DNA of 64,000 bases, from contig NZ_CP061286.1 in assembly GCF_018687095.1 (NCBI RefSeq), positions 1,604,968 through 1,668,967 of the forward strand, written 5' to 3'. The position numbers and the translations under genes are program-made. The notes beneath the pieces are model-generated. The model did not search any database and was not told the DNA's origin. It saw only the letters and a list, made by a program, of their open reading frames with translations. Below, piece by piece: positions 18,419 to 27,896 of the stretch. Origin of the DNA: Polynucleobacter sp. MWH-UH25E. GTDB taxonomy: Bacteria; Pseudomonadota; Gammaproteobacteria; Burkholderiales; Burkholderiaceae. Each line of letters opens with the position of its first letter. The stretch's first letter is position 1.

Positions 18419-19009
18419 ATGCAAAAACTGGTTCTCGCCTCCAATAATGCTGGCAAGGTAAAAGAGTTTCAGGCGCTTTTAGCCCCGCTAAACTTTCAAG
18501 TGATTCCACAAGGCGAATTAGGCATTCCTTCCGCAGAAGAGCCTCACTGCACCTTTGTAGAAAATGCGCTTGCTAAGGCGCGGCATGCTAGCGCAGCATC
18601 CGGCCTACCAGCGCTGGCTGATGATTCAGGCATTTGTGCGCATGCTTTAAATGGTAGTCCCGGCGTTCTTTCGGCTCGTTACACAGGCGAACAAGGTGAC
18701 GATGCGGCCAATAATCAAAAACTGATTCAAGAATTAAAAGATCAGCCGGATCGAGGCGCTCATTATGTTTGCGCTTTAGTTTTTGTTAATAGCGCCAATG
18801 ATCCAGAGCCAATCATTGTGCAAACCCGTTGGTATGGGCAAATTATTGAACAGCCCGCGGGCTCTAATGGCTTTGGCTATGACTCCCACTTTTTTCTACC
18901 CGAGCAAAACTGTACTGCAGCTGAACTAGAGCCTGCCCAGAAGAATGTAATCAGTCACCGTGGTCAAGCGTTACGTGAACTAATAGAGCAGTTGAAATTA
19001 CGCAACTGA
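18419..19009 (+). CDS. rdgB: Non-canonical purine NTP pyrophosphatase (RdgB/HAM1)
   Basis: Hydrolyses ITP, dITP and XTP to keep them out of DNA and RNA. The 196-residue protein begins MQKLVLASNNAGKVKEF, the family signature, and has the DDSGICAHALNGSPG metal and substrate region at about 68-83 and a NGFGYDSHFF motif near 153-162. It lies 20 bases after rph and 7 bases before hemW. Confidence 0.95.
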   Translation: MQKLVLASNNAGKVKEFQALLAPLNFQVIPQGELGIPSAEEPHCTFVENALAKARHASAASGLPALADDSGICAHALNGSPGVLSARYTGEQGDDAANNQKLIQELKDQPDRGAHYVCALVFVNSANDPEPIIVQTRWYGQIIEQPAGSNGFGYDSHFFLPEQNCTAAELEPAQKNVISHRGQALRELIEQLKLRN

Positions 19010-19015
19010 AATCCC

Positions 19016-20197
19016 GTGCTTAACTCAAATCCTAACAAAGTGAGCCTTACTGTATTGCCACCATTGGCTTTGTATGTTCACTTTCCATGGTGTGAGAAGA
19101 AATGTCCTTACTGTGATTTCAACTCCCATCAAATTAAAGAGGGCAAGACTGGTTTTGATGAAGAGCGTTATATCAACGCCCTCATTGCAGATCTTGAAAC
19201 TGAATTACCCAATACTTGGGGACGCCAAGTTCATAGCATTTTTATTGGCGGCGGCACCCCTAGCCTACTATCTGCACAAGGTATGGATCATTTGCTGTGT
19301 GCTATACGTGCTCGCGTGAACTTAGAGCCCGATGCTGAAATCACCATGGAGGCTAATCCTGGGTCTATCGAGGCGGATAAATTCGCTGGGTTTGCCAAAG
19401 CAGGCATTAATCGAGTGTCAATCGGGGTTCAAAGCTTTCAAGATGAGCAGCTTAAAGCTTTGGGTCGCATTCACAGTAGCATAGAAGCTAAGCGCGCAAT
19501 TCAGATTGCAATGAAGCACTTCAAATCAGTAAATCTTGATTTGATGTACGGTTTACCCAATCAAACTCTAGAACTAGCTAAGGCGGATATCGAAACCGCT
19601 CTTTCATTTAAGACGCCTCATCTGTCTTTTTACAACCTGACACTTGAGCCCAATACCTACTTTGCTAGCTTTCCACCCAACCTTCCTAGCGAAGATGTAA
19701 TTGATGCGATCTATGAGCAAAATTTAGATCTACTAACTAAAGCGGGCTATCACCGTTATGAAGTATCTGCATATGCCCAGAAAAATCAAGAGTGCAAACA
19801 CAATTTGAACTACTGGCGTTTTGGCGATTACATTGGCATTGGCGCAGGAGCACACGGCAAAATTTCCTATCCGGATAGAATCACCCGACAAGTCCGAGAG
19901 CGCCAACCTGAGGCCTATATGACTGCGATGGAATTCAAAGGTAATGCACTTATTGAAAATCGCGAAATTGAAGCTAAAGACCTTCCCTTTGAATTTATGC
20001 TCAACACCTTGAGGCTGACGGAAGGCGTAGATACCAATACCTTTAGCGAGCGCACTGGCTTGCCTTTGAGCGTTATGAGCAAAAGCCTTGGTGAGGCAAG
20101 CAAAAAAGGTCTTTTAGATGAAAATCCCAGCAGACTAAAAGCCACCGCATTAGGAATTCGCTACCTCAATAATCTGCAAGAGCTGTTTTTGAATTAA
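19016..20197 (+). CDS. hemW: HemW-like radical SAM heme chaperone
   Basis: A 393-residue radical SAM protein of the HemN/HemW family. The iron-sulfur motif CxxxCxxC is seen as CEKKCPYCDF at about 26-35, preceded by YVHFPW, and the glycine motif FIGGGTPS is at about 77-84. The family transfers heme rather than acting as coproporphyrinogen oxidase; a HemN would be longer and have an N-terminal extension. The GTG start at 19016 follows rdgB by six bases. It converges on the enoyl-CoA hydratase gene. Confidence 0.92.
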   Translation: MLNSNPNKVSLTVLPPLALYVHFPWCEKKCPYCDFNSHQIKEGKTGFDEERYINALIADLETELPNTWGRQVHSIFIGGGTPSLLSAQGMDHLLCAIRARVNLEPDAEITMEANPGSIEADKFAGFAKAGINRVSIGVQSFQDEQLKALGRIHSSIEAKRAIQIAMKHFKSVNLDLMYGLPNQTLELAKADIETALSFKTPHLSFYNLTLEPNTYFASFPPNLPSEDVIDAIYEQNLDLLTKAGYHRYEVSAYAQKNQECKHNLNYWRFGDYIGIGAGAHGKISYPDRITRQVRERQPEAYMTAMEFKGNALIENREIEAKDLPFEFMLNTLRLTEGVDTNTFSERTGLPLSVMSKSLGEASKKGLLDENPSRLKATALGIRYLNNLQELFLN

Positions 20198-20215
20198 GCC
20201 TACACAGTTAGATTG

Positions 20216-21013
20216 CTACTTTCCAATCCAAATGGGTGACTCACCTTTTAAAAATGCAGCAACACCATTCTTAAAGTCGGCACTACCATATGTTTCACTA
20301 ATGAGATCGTTGCAATCGGGCAGATTATTTTTAATAAGCCTTGCAAGAACAAACTTGCTTGATTTTTGCGTAATCGGAGCCAATTTACTGAGGCGCACTG
20401 CTAAATCATAAGCCTCTTGACTAAGTTGATCTTGATTATGGATGGCAAAGACATAGCCTTGTTTTAGCAACTCTTCAGCAGGAATCATTTCTGCTAATAG
20501 CAGCATCCGTTTCACTATATTGACATTTAGATGCGCCAGGAGCCAAGCGATATTGCCTGCCGATAAACAGTTACCGAGCGTTTTGGCAATGGGCACCCCA
20601 AACTTTGCACCTGGAGTGGTTATCCGGAAATCGCAGCAGCTCGCAATGGCCAAGCCACCCCCTACCGCCATACCGTCAATCACAGCGATGGTTGGAAATG
20701 GCAAGGTGACCAGTGGAGCGAGATAGCTATCAATACCCTCTTCGTAGCGCACACCATCATCGCCGCTATTGAAGTTAGCAAACTGCGCAATATCACTGCC
20801 AGAGACAAAGGACTTACCTCCGGCACCCCGAAAGATAGCCACACGAACCTTTGGATTTTTAGCTAGATCTTCGCAGATAGACTTTAAGGATTCATACATG
20901 CTAACGGTCATCGCATTGCGTGCCGCCACATGATCAAAAGTAATATGGGCAATGTTGTCGCGTATCTCTAATACGACCTGCGCAACATTACCCTCTTTAC
21001 CAGACTCACTCAT
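20216..21013 (-). CDS. Enoyl-CoA hydratase/isomerase family protein
   Basis: A 265-residue crotonase-fold protein. The oxyanion-hole segments are seen as GKSFVSGSDIAQF (about 65-77) and GMAVGGGLAIASCCDFRI (about 114-131); the second carries the conserved GGG and CDFR. The usual catalytic Glu pair is not obvious: the GA.LG-type loop reads FGVPIAKTLGN, so the precise reaction is unclear. It is followed 5 bases upstream by a TctC receptor gene and faces a CoA-transferase gene, suggesting uptake and CoA-dependent breakdown of an organic acid; this is inference. Confidence 0.85.
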   Translation of the reverse strand: MSESGKEGNVAQVVLEIRDNIAHITFDHVAARNAMTVSMYESLKSICEDLAKNPKVRVAIFRGAGGKSFVSGSDIAQFANFNSGDDGVRYEEGIDSYLAPLVTLPFPTIAVIDGMAVGGGLAIASCCDFRITTPGAKFGVPIAKTLGNCLSAGNIAWLLAHLNVNIVKRMLLLAEMIPAEELLKQGYVFAIHNQDQLSQEAYDLAVRLSKLAPITQKSSKFVLARLIKNNLPDCNDLISETYGSADFKNGVAAFLKGESPIWIGK

Positions 21014-21018
21014 ACAAT

Positions 21019-22008
21019 TTATTCAGCTTTGATGTTTAAGCTCTTCACAAGACGCTGATATTTAGCAAGCTCTCCAGCCAAGAACAAACTAAAGGCTGCC
21101 GGTGTTGCAGGGCCTTCTGGTTGCAATCCTTGAGCATCTAGTGTCTTTTTAATTTCAGGATCATTCATAGCGGCTTTAACGGCCTGATCAATCTTATTTA
21201 CCACCGCTGGATCCATCGCTTTAGGCCCCATCACTGAATACCAATTAGTGACATCAAAACCAACAATCCCGACTTCCGTAAATGTTGGCACATTGGGTAA
21301 CAGTGATAAACGTTTTGGTGTTGAGATGGCTAATGCCTTAAGGTTACCCTGACGAATTTGTTGCAAGTTTGGCGGCAACGTATCAAAGTTCATCGTGATT
21401 TGACCGCCAAGCAAGTCAACAATTGCCTGACCACTGCCTTTATAAGGAACATGGTTCATCTGGATGCCGGCAATCTTAGAGAACAAAGCTCCAGCCAAAT
21501 GCTGAGTACTGCCAATGCCTGATGATCCATAAGTCATCTGACCTGGATTTTGCTTGGCAAGGGAAATTAGTTGCGCCACTGAATTTACTGGCAATGAAGA
21601 CTTCACAACCAACACATTTGGCACGTAACCCAAATAGGTAATCGGCGTGAAATCCGTCACCGGATTGTATGGCACATTGGGCAATACAAACGGAGAAATC
21701 GCATTCGAATTCGAGTGCCCCATTAGCAAGGTATAGCCATCAGGACTAGACTTTGCAACCAAGTCGGCACCAATGGTACCAGCCGCCCCCGATCTATTTT
21801 CTATAATGACGCTCTGCCCAAGAACTTCACTCATCTTCGGCGCAATTGCACGAGCAACAATATCAGTGCCGCCACCAGGCGCGAAACCAACGATGAGGCG
21901 AATCGGTTTTGTTGGGTAGGCCTGCTGTCCTACCGCAAAAAATGAACTTGTGGCCAGCGTGATTGCAAGCAAGCTACGCATAGCCCATTTAGGCGTTTTA
22001 ACCAACAT
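21019..22008 (-). CDS. Bug/TctC-type periplasmic solute receptor
   Basis: A second orphan receptor of the tripartite tricarboxylate transporter family, 329 residues, with a signal peptide ending near VGQQA (about residue 30). The mature start YPTKPIRLIVGFAPGGGTD and ENRSGAAGTIGAD loop are diagnostic. No transporter membrane genes are near. It lies in a probable operon with the enoyl-CoA hydratase gene and is divergent from the CaiB-family gene, which suggests a shared promoter region at 22009-22084 and a common substrate. Confidence 0.92.
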   Translation of the reverse strand: MLVKTPKWAMRSLLAITLATSSFFAVGQQAYPTKPIRLIVGFAPGGGTDIVARAIAPKMSEVLGQSVIIENRSGAAGTIGADLVAKSSPDGYTLLMGHSNSNAISPFVLPNVPYNPVTDFTPITYLGYVPNVLVVKSSLPVNSVAQLISLAKQNPGQMTYGSSGIGSTQHLAGALFSKIAGIQMNHVPYKGSGQAIVDLLGGQITMNFDTLPPNLQQIRQGNLKALAISTPKRLSLLPNVPTFTEVGIVGFDVTNWYSVMGPKAMDPAVVNKIDQAVKAAMNDPEIKKTLDAQGLQPEGPATPAAFSLFLAGELAKYQRLVKSLNIKAE

Positions 22009-22084
22009 AAAGTCTCCAAAATTGTTTTAATTGTCTTTGTTAAGATTGCAAGTTCATTCTATACATATAAAAACAATTGAGACA

Positions 22085-23335
22085 ATGACGAAAACACCTA
22101 AAAATGACGCCTCAGATGGCACACATCAAGGATCTTATAAGCCATTACCCCTATTGGGAGTGCGCGTTCTTGACGTAAGTCAAGTAATGGCTGGTCCTTA
22201 CTGCTGCATGCTCTTAGCCGACCTTGGCGCCGATGTCATCAAAGTTGAGCCGCCAGGCACAGGAGATCAAACTCGTGGCGCCATGGGATTCAAGATGAAG
22301 GGCTCAGACAGCATGGGCTTTCTGAATATGAATCGCAATAAGCGCAGTCTCACCCTCAATCTCAAATCTGAATCTGGTAAAAAAGTGTTCTTCGAGTTGG
22401 TCAAGACAGCCGATATCTTGGTTGAAAATTACCGTCCAGGTGTAATGAAAAAACTTGGCATTGACTATCTCTCTTTACAAGCGATGAATCCAGGTTTGAT
22501 TTATGCCAGCATCTCTGGTTTTGGTCAAACTGGACCGTGGGCAGATCGTCCTGGCTTTGATTTAATGGCGCAAGCTATGTCTGGTGTGATGAGTGTCACC
22601 GGCTATCCAGATGGACCACCAGTCAAAGCTGGCGTTCCTGTCGCTGATATTGGCTGCGCACTATTTGCGGTTTACGGAATTTTGTCTGCGTATATTGGCA
22701 AAACCAAAACAGGTGAAGGCCAATTTATTGATGCCTCACTTTTTGATTCTGCTTTGGCTTTTTCTATCTGGGATACCGCGCAGTATTGGGGAACAGGAGT
22801 CGAGCCCTACAAGCTAGGCACAGCCAATCATATGAGCGCCCCCTATCAAGCCATGAAGGCTTCTGATGGATATTTTGTGATGGGCGCTACCAATCAAAAA
22901 CTCTGGAAGTTACTTTGCGACAAAATTGAGAGGCCCGAATTATTTGAAGACGCCCGCTTTAAAACCAATCCTTTACGATTAGCAAACCGTCTTGAGCTTG
23001 CTACTGAATTAGAAAAGTCGTTTGCCAGGAAAACTAGCCATGAATGGGTAGACACACTACTCGCAGCTGGAATACCAGTTGGCCCCATCAATACCTATCC
23101 CGAAGCTTTTGATAGCGAACATGGCCGCCATCGCAAGATGCGCATGGAAATCGATCACCCGATTGAAGGCAAGGTTCCCAATATTGGCTTTGCCGTCAAG
23201 ATGAACGGCACCCCTCAGCAGGTTTATCGCCACCCTCCTTTGTTGGGCGAACATACCAGTGAACTACTTGCAGAACTAGGCATTGCTGGTGAAGAACTTA
23301 AATCACTGAAAGCTGGTGGTGCTTTTACGGCCTGA
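22085..23335 (+). CDS. CaiB/BaiF family CoA-transferase (family III)
   Basis: A family III CoA-transferase of 416 residues from the ATG at 22085. It has the N-terminal GVRVLDVSQVMAGPYCCMLL and LGADVIKVEPPGTGDQTR segments and, at about residue 185, the FDSALAF context of the catalytic Asp (GQFIDASLFD). A TTG start 54 bases upstream is possible but adds no conserved residues. It transfers CoA between organic acids. Divergent to TctC and enoyl-CoA hydratase genes, it probably activates the same acid that the receptor binds; the substrate cannot be told from sequence. Confidence 0.9.
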   Translation: MTKTPKNDASDGTHQGSYKPLPLLGVRVLDVSQVMAGPYCCMLLADLGADVIKVEPPGTGDQTRGAMGFKMKGSDSMGFLNMNRNKRSLTLNLKSESGKKVFFELVKTADILVENYRPGVMKKLGIDYLSLQAMNPGLIYASISGFGQTGPWADRPGFDLMAQAMSGVMSVTGYPDGPPVKAGVPVADIGCALFAVYGILSAYIGKTKTGEGQFIDASLFDSALAFSIWDTAQYWGTGVEPYKLGTANHMSAPYQAMKASDGYFVMGATNQKLWKLLCDKIERPELFEDARFKTNPLRLANRLELATELEKSFARKTSHEWVDTLLAAGIPVGPINTYPEAFDSEHGRHRKMRMEIDHPIEGKVPNIGFAVKMNGTPQQVYRHPPLLGEHTSELLAELGIAGEELKSLKAGGAFTA

Positions 23336-23361
23336 GAAATAAATCGTTTCAGACCAGAGAA

Positions 23362-23385
23362 ATGGACTCCTAGGAGCCCATTTTC
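23362..23385. terminator. Hairpin, likely bidirectional terminator
   Basis: ATGGACTCCTAGGAGCCCAT is a near-perfect inverted repeat (one mismatch) with TTTTC following on the plus strand and TTTCTC on the minus strand. It lies between the convergent CoA-transferase gene and the alkylsulfatase pseudogene, the right place to end both. Confidence 0.7.
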
Positions 23386-23403
23386 AACTATTCACTTCTT
23401 GGC

Positions 23404-25507
23404 TTAAGCACCATCAGAGTTGGCAATGGGAGGAACCTCAAAAGGATCCTTGCTTGGTTTGACTGGTGGCGACTTAGCCTTGGTGCCAGGCAGCAATTCA
23501 AAGTCTGGAGCAAAAGTGGTCATAGTGCTACGCAATTGATCAAATGCTTTGCGATCACCCTCAAACTTGGCTTTTCCTTCGGCTTGAAGTTTTTCAAAAG
23601 TCGTTTGACCGCCCATGACTTTTTCTAAGTCAACACGATTCACGGTGATGGTCAGATTTGGATTTTTATCCTGATAACCCTTGATATTAGTCAGCGCAGA
23701 ATTATTCATCTCAACAACAAACTTCTCACCATTATCTGGAGTGTTCAGGTTGATAGTGAACTTCATGCCAGCAGCTTTTTTACTATCCATACTGATTGCT
23801 AATGCGTTAAGCCAAAGCTCTGTAGTCATCGCCCTGATCATATCGGGTCCATTGGTCTTAGGTGATGCGCCAGCAGGCATGCCGTGACGCAACTCGTATG
23901 CCGCACCAAGAAAACTATTACGTACGCTAGGACTTTCTTTTTGATAACCAATTTGCTCAAAAATGTCTGCTAGCAAGTCTTTAGCAGCAGTATTGTTAGG
24001 CTCCGCATAAACCAACTTATTTATGATTTCCATGGATTCGCGATATTTACCCTGCTGATAGAGCTGCTTACCCTTTGCCATGATTTTGCTGGAACCCCCC
24101 CCATCATCTCAACATACAGTGGCGCAGAATCTTTTGGAGACAATGGTAATAAAGTCGCAGGATTGGCATCCCAGTAACCCAAGTAACGATTAATCACTGC
24201 ACGGCTGTTGTGCTCTTCTGAGCCATGGTAACTATGGGCTGCCCATTGCTTTTTTAAACTCTCAGGCTGTTTATAAACGTTATGCACTTCGTTAATCGTC
24301 ACGCCATTATTCGCCAAGTGAAGCACTTCATTGTTCAGGTGCGCATAGCTATCACGCTGTGTACGCATTACTTCTTGAACACGTTTATTACCCCAACGCG
24401 GCCAAGAATGCGAAGCAAACATTACCTGCGCATCATTGCCATAACGATATAAAGCATTGTTAATGTTTTTAGACCATGCCAAAGCATCGCGTACTAGTGC
24501 ACCACGCAAGGTGTAGATATTGTGGATGGTACCGGTAATATTTTCAGCAGCCCAGAATGCTTTGAACTGCGGGAAATAGGTGTTCATCTCAGCTGGAGCC
24601 TCGGTACCTGGTGTATTTTGGAACTCCATTTCGACACCGTCTACTGTCATTTTTTCAAATGGCTCATTAATCAGAATAGTTGGTTCAATTAAACCTAGGT
24701 TACCGGCGGCAGTATTTTTACCAATTGATTGGTCAACGTGACCAAATGGACTGCGAGGTAATAAGACGCCATATTGAAAATACAAACGGCGCGTCATGGC
24801 ATTACCAGCATAAACATTTTCTGCTACGGCATGGTCCATGAAACCGGCTGGGGCAATGATTTTTACCTTACCACTTTTCACATCCGCCTCTTCCACCACA
24901 CCACGAACACCCCCAAAGTGGTCTGCATGTGAATGAGAATAGACCACCGCTACTACAGGTCGCTTTCCTAGTTTTTCATTTACCAACTCTAAAGCTGCTC
25001 TAGCAGTTTCTTTTGAGGTCAGTGGGTCAAAAACAATTCAACCAGTATTCGTTTTCACGAAACTGATATTGGATAAGTCAAAGCCGCGTACTTGATAAAT
25101 CTTGTCTGGTACTACCTCATATAGGCCATAACCCATATTGAGAATGGCTTGGCGTTGCAAGGATGGATGCACGCTATCGAAATCTTTACCCTGCAAAAGA
25201 AAATCGTAGCTACCCACATCCCAGGCAACGTTGCCTGCATCAGCCTTGATAGTTTTATAGGTAGGCGCCGCTATAAAACCTCTTTTGGACTCTTCAAAGT
25301 CACGTTGATCTTCAAATGGCAGTGTTTTACGTAAACCATTTTGTAGTTCAACCGTGTAACTCGATGGCATTTTGCCTTTGGAGTCAAAGTGCTTACCTTG
25401 CATGGCGCCAGAATCAGTAACAACCCCACCACCTCCTGCAGCCATAACACAGCCACCTCCTATTAAAGAGAGATAACCGCGCTCAGCAGACTGAAATTTC
25501 GACTCAT
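23404..25507 (-). pseudogene. Alkyl sulfatase (metallo-beta-lactamase fold), broken by three lesions
   Basis: Homologous to SDS-type alkyl sulfatases of about 650 residues (zinc-dependent hydrolases of alkyl sulfate esters). The start would be the ATG at 25507 (MSRNFSLLSAVISL, a secretion signal). Lesion one: a single missing base near 25465 shifts into the frame LIGGGCVMAAGG. Lesion two: an in-frame TGA at 25040-25038, where the family has a residue before IVFDPLTS and Trp (TGG) is the likely original. Lesion three: one base is missing in a run of eight G near 24096-24104, after YVEMMGG; the true continuation SKIMAKGKQLY is in another frame and leads to the C-terminal SCP2-like part. The zinc motif SHSHADHFGG is intact in the middle piece. 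Frame joins were done by eye. Confidence 0.85.
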
Positions 25508-25624
25508 CTTCGAGACCCTATGAAGGCAACATTAATTGAATGCAACCCATCATATGGCATCTATGAATAAAGGGCAACGAACCTAAAACTGATAAATTAG
25601 TTTCATTCATTAAAATTAACTTGC

Positions 25625-26578
25625 ATGTTTTCATATCGGATCTCCACCCTATTCTTGTTACTTGTGTTGATGCTCGCCAATTGGGGTGACGCTCAAGCAC
25701 AATCCGCTTTTTACAATGCCGCGAATAATTATCTCAAGAAGCGGGCAGATGCCTTTATGACAATTACTGGGTACTCACTGACACCTGATGTCACCACGGG
25801 ATCTTTATCCATCCGCAACAATGGCAGCGACTACTCGGACTTACAGATGATTTCATTGGGTGGGGGTGATCGTATAAGCGCAAGCTTTCCGCTCTATCTA
25901 GAGGGAACAATGGCGGTAAATCGTTATAACCCAACATTTACAGATGGCATCGGCAATAGTTCGGTAACGGTTCCCGTTCATTGGAATAGCGTGACAGGCA
26001 CTGGCGGTATTGGCTGGGACTTTCCAATCACGAATGAACTCCGCATTAGGCCGATTGCAAATGTGATGTTGGGGCACTTAGAGAGTGACATATCCATTGC
26101 ATCTCGCGTTTTACAAAATCGAACTGGCGTTGATATGCAATTTTTAAATGGTGGCCGCATGAACTCTTATGGACTTGGTGGTTCTGTCATGCTCGATTAT
26201 GAAACCTATCAGCCTGACCAAGAAATTGATGTTGAACTGCGATATACCAATATCCCAGTAAGAGCTTTTGATTCCTCCACCGCAGTACAAGGTTCCGCAG
26301 ACTCACAAAGTGTCGCAATCTGGGCTCGCAGTAGAGTTCCCACCCCCATTACACTTTTAGATAGGCCTTTACGTGCCGTCTTTGAATTAGCTCATACCGA
26401 GTTTCTGGGTGATTTGCGCGGCGCCCTAGGGTTTGATTCGCTCTCTTCGATTGGCACCGGGATTGAGCTTGATAGAAGCGCGTCCGATCCTATCTTTAGC
26501 AGAATAAGGCTGGTCTTTCGCTATCAGTTTGGTCAAAATGTCCACGGCACTTCAATAGGATTGGCCGCTAGTTTCTAA
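25625..26578 (+). CDS. Orphan outer-membrane beta-barrel protein
   Basis: A 317-residue exported protein with a signal peptide (about residues 1-26, MFSYRISTLFLLLVLML...AQAQS). The rest is rich in alternating polar and hydrophobic strands, Gly and aromatic residues and ends LAASF, with the C-terminal Phe expected for BamA recognition. It resembles the solitary autotransporter-like barrel family, without a passenger. No function can be assigned. It stands alone between the sulfatase pseudogene and a GAF-domain gene, on the opposite strand from both. Confidence 0.7.
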   Translation: MFSYRISTLFLLLVLMLANWGDAQAQSAFYNAANNYLKKRADAFMTITGYSLTPDVTTGSLSIRNNGSDYSDLQMISLGGGDRISASFPLYLEGTMAVNRYNPTFTDGIGNSSVTVPVHWNSVTGTGGIGWDFPITNELRIRPIANVMLGHLESDISIASRVLQNRTGVDMQFLNGGRMNSYGLGGSVMLDYETYQPDQEIDVELRYTNIPVRAFDSSTAVQGSADSQSVAIWARSRVPTPITLLDRPLRAVFELAHTEFLGDLRGALGFDSLSSIGTGIELDRSASDPIFSRIRLVFRYQFGQNVHGTSIGLAASF

Positions 26579-26598
26579 ATAGTTACTATCAAATCTCT

Positions 26599-27519
26599 TT
26601 AGCGATGAATAGCAGCAACCAACTGAGCACCTAGTTTTTCAAATAAATGAATCTTAACTGGGCCAAAAGAGTTGGGCTGATCTGAATAAAGAATTAATAT
26701 ACCAATCGGCTTCTTATCTATAAATAGAGGCACAGAAACCGTGCTGCGAATACCAAATTCTTTAGCCTTCTCTATCCAAGGCCCAAAATTAATAGCCATA
26801 TCAATATCTGAGATAGCAACTGTTTTCCCACTCCGAATTGCAACCCCAGTAGGTCCAGTGCCATAATCGCTCTTAGGATCCCAACTCAAAAGCAAGTTTT
26901 TGCCATACTCCTTAGCCTTACCCTCGCTAGCCACAATTTCTATCATGGCATGAGAGTCGATTTTTGCAAAACCTACACATGCACAAACATATCGCTCTTG
27001 GTTTGTTATTGCACTACAAATATCTCTTGCCAGAATAGGAATACTTTTTTTGCTATCAATTTGCTCTACCGCCAGCGTATAAGCAGATAAAGCATGAGAT
27101 TGAGCTTTAAGATAATCATGGCTAAGAATGTCTGAACCCACCAAAAGAGCGGCGGGGTCATTTGATGAGGGATTTGTCTCAAAACATTTCTCTAAATATT
27201 GAGCTAAATCTTGGTAGTACTTAATTGTCTCAGCCGTTGGGGACGGAATCTCAATACTTGAGTCATCTTCACTCTGATGAAGTTCTATAAAGCCTAGTGT
27301 TACTAGGTCTTTTAAATGCTTACTTAAGATGGCACGCGAACCAATTTCACTGCTAGAGAAAATCAAGTCATCCATAGAAACAATCAAACCCTCATCCCAA
27401 TTGAGCATGATTTTTTCAAGTAAACGTTCTGCCACGCAATCCAAACGCTTTCGACCAACAAATAGATCAAAAAATTGCCTTAACTTAGCATATCGCAGCA
27501 CTGAATTTGATGCTGACAT
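26599..27519 (-). CDS. GAF-domain putative regulator with winged-helix-like N-terminus
   Basis: A 306-residue soluble protein. The C-terminal half (about 155-305) is a GAF domain, recognisable from ERYVCACVGFAKID, GTGPTGVAIRSGKTVAISDI and STVSVPLFIDKKPIGILILY. The N-terminal half (about 15-100) is helical and includes SRAILSKHLKDLVTLGFIEL, which looks like the recognition helix and wing of a winged-helix domain. The ligand is unknown. It converges on the outer-membrane barrel gene and is divergent from the Fic gene. An inverted repeat at 27565-27583, 46 bases upstream, could be its operator. Confidence 0.7.
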   Translation of the reverse strand: MSASNSVLRYAKLRQFFDLFVGRKRLDCVAERLLEKIMLNWDEGLIVSMDDLIFSSSEIGSRAILSKHLKDLVTLGFIELHQSEDDSSIEIPSPTAETIKYYQDLAQYLEKCFETNPSSNDPAALLVGSDILSHDYLKAQSHALSAYTLAVEQIDSKKSIPILARDICSAITNQERYVCACVGFAKIDSHAMIEIVASEGKAKEYGKNLLLSWDPKSDYGTGPTGVAIRSGKTVAISDIDMAINFGPWIEKAKEFGIRSTVSVPLFIDKKPIGILILYSDQPNSFGPVKIHLFEKLGAQLVAAIHR

Positions 27520-27564
27520 TATTCGCTTTCGCCCCCTGATTTTCTTAATGAAAAGAATAATATT

Positions 27565-27583
27565 TAGTAGTTGATATCTACTA
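27565..27583. promoter_or_regulatory. Inverted repeat, possible operator of GAF regulator gene
   Basis: TAGTAG, seven bases, CTACTA: perfect 6-bp arms centred on a GATATC-like core. It lies 46 bases upstream of the GAF gene start, where a transcription factor site is expected. No clear -35/-10 pair was found with it, so the role is a guess. Confidence 0.4.
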
Positions 27584-27650
27584 TTTTATGACAAAAATAA
27601 TTCCAAGGTGCAAGCGCTTTATTGAGCATGAGCCTTTGAAATGAAGAGAA

Positions 27651-27714
27651 GCATTTCTTTATCTGTAGCCATCAAGGGTTCGTAAGCCACCCTTTTGGGG
27701 CGCCCTTGACGGAA
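27651..27714. repeat. Hairpin repeat, copy A (upstream of Fic)
   Basis: About 64 bases that match 56586-56650 upstream of the AbiE genes. The core is an outer inverted repeat TCAAGGG/CCCTTGA enclosing CCACCCTTTTGGGGC, which folds as an inner hairpin. The similarity begins before the hairpin (GCATTTCTTT versus GCGTTTCTCT). It occurs twice in this window, each time upstream of a gene with an AbiEi-like domain. Confidence 0.75.
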
Positions 27715-27817
27715 TAGTAATTGGGTGTAATTGGGTGTAAGTGTGGGTAAAAAATATTCCCCCAATAGAACAATCAGCATACAGAAAATGTGGTTATTTA
27801 ACATAAATATGCATTTT

Positions 27818-27896
27818 TATTGACAATAATTTATAATATTAGCGTTATTATTGACATTTCTCGGTAAATAAAGGCCTTATGAGCACTTCTATTGAC
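27818..27896 (+). promoter_or_regulatory. Upstream triplet of TTATTGAC boxes
   Basis: TTATTGAC begins at 27818 and 27848 and a one-mismatch copy CTATTGAC at 27889, just inside the Fic coding sequence. The spacing is 30 and 41 bases. The first box sits in ATGCATTTTTATTGACA, which recurs downstream of the gene. A TATAAT at 27833-27838 could be a -10 element, placing the boxes in the spacer and around the start site. They may be operators for the AbiEi-like domain; this is inference. Confidence 0.5.

Larger units (their letters stand above)
27520..27878. other. Intergenic region between GAF and Fic genes
   Basis: This 359-base AT-rich gap holds no credible gene. It contains an inverted repeat at 27565-27583, a hairpin-forming repeat shared with the AbiE locus (27651-27714), the tandem ATTGGGTGTA repeat at about 27719-27738, and the first two of three upstream TTATTGAC boxes. 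A 61-codon open frame at 27619-27804 on the minus strand runs through the repeat and has no visible homology or ribosome binding site. Confidence 0.7.

Noticed and set aside
24090..24110. Run of eight G as a phase-variation switch of the alkylsulfatase
   Set aside because: The other two lesions already inactivate the gene, so switching here would not restore it.
25038..25040. In-frame TGA in the alkylsulfatase as a selenocysteine codon
   Set aside because: The family has no selenocysteine here, two frameshifts occur in the same gene, and no SECIS-like hairpin is apparent; a plain nonsense change is simpler.
27619..27804. 61-codon open frame on the minus strand across repeat copy A
   Set aside because: No ribosome binding site, no similarity, and the reading frame follows the near-palindromic repeat, which stays open on both strands.
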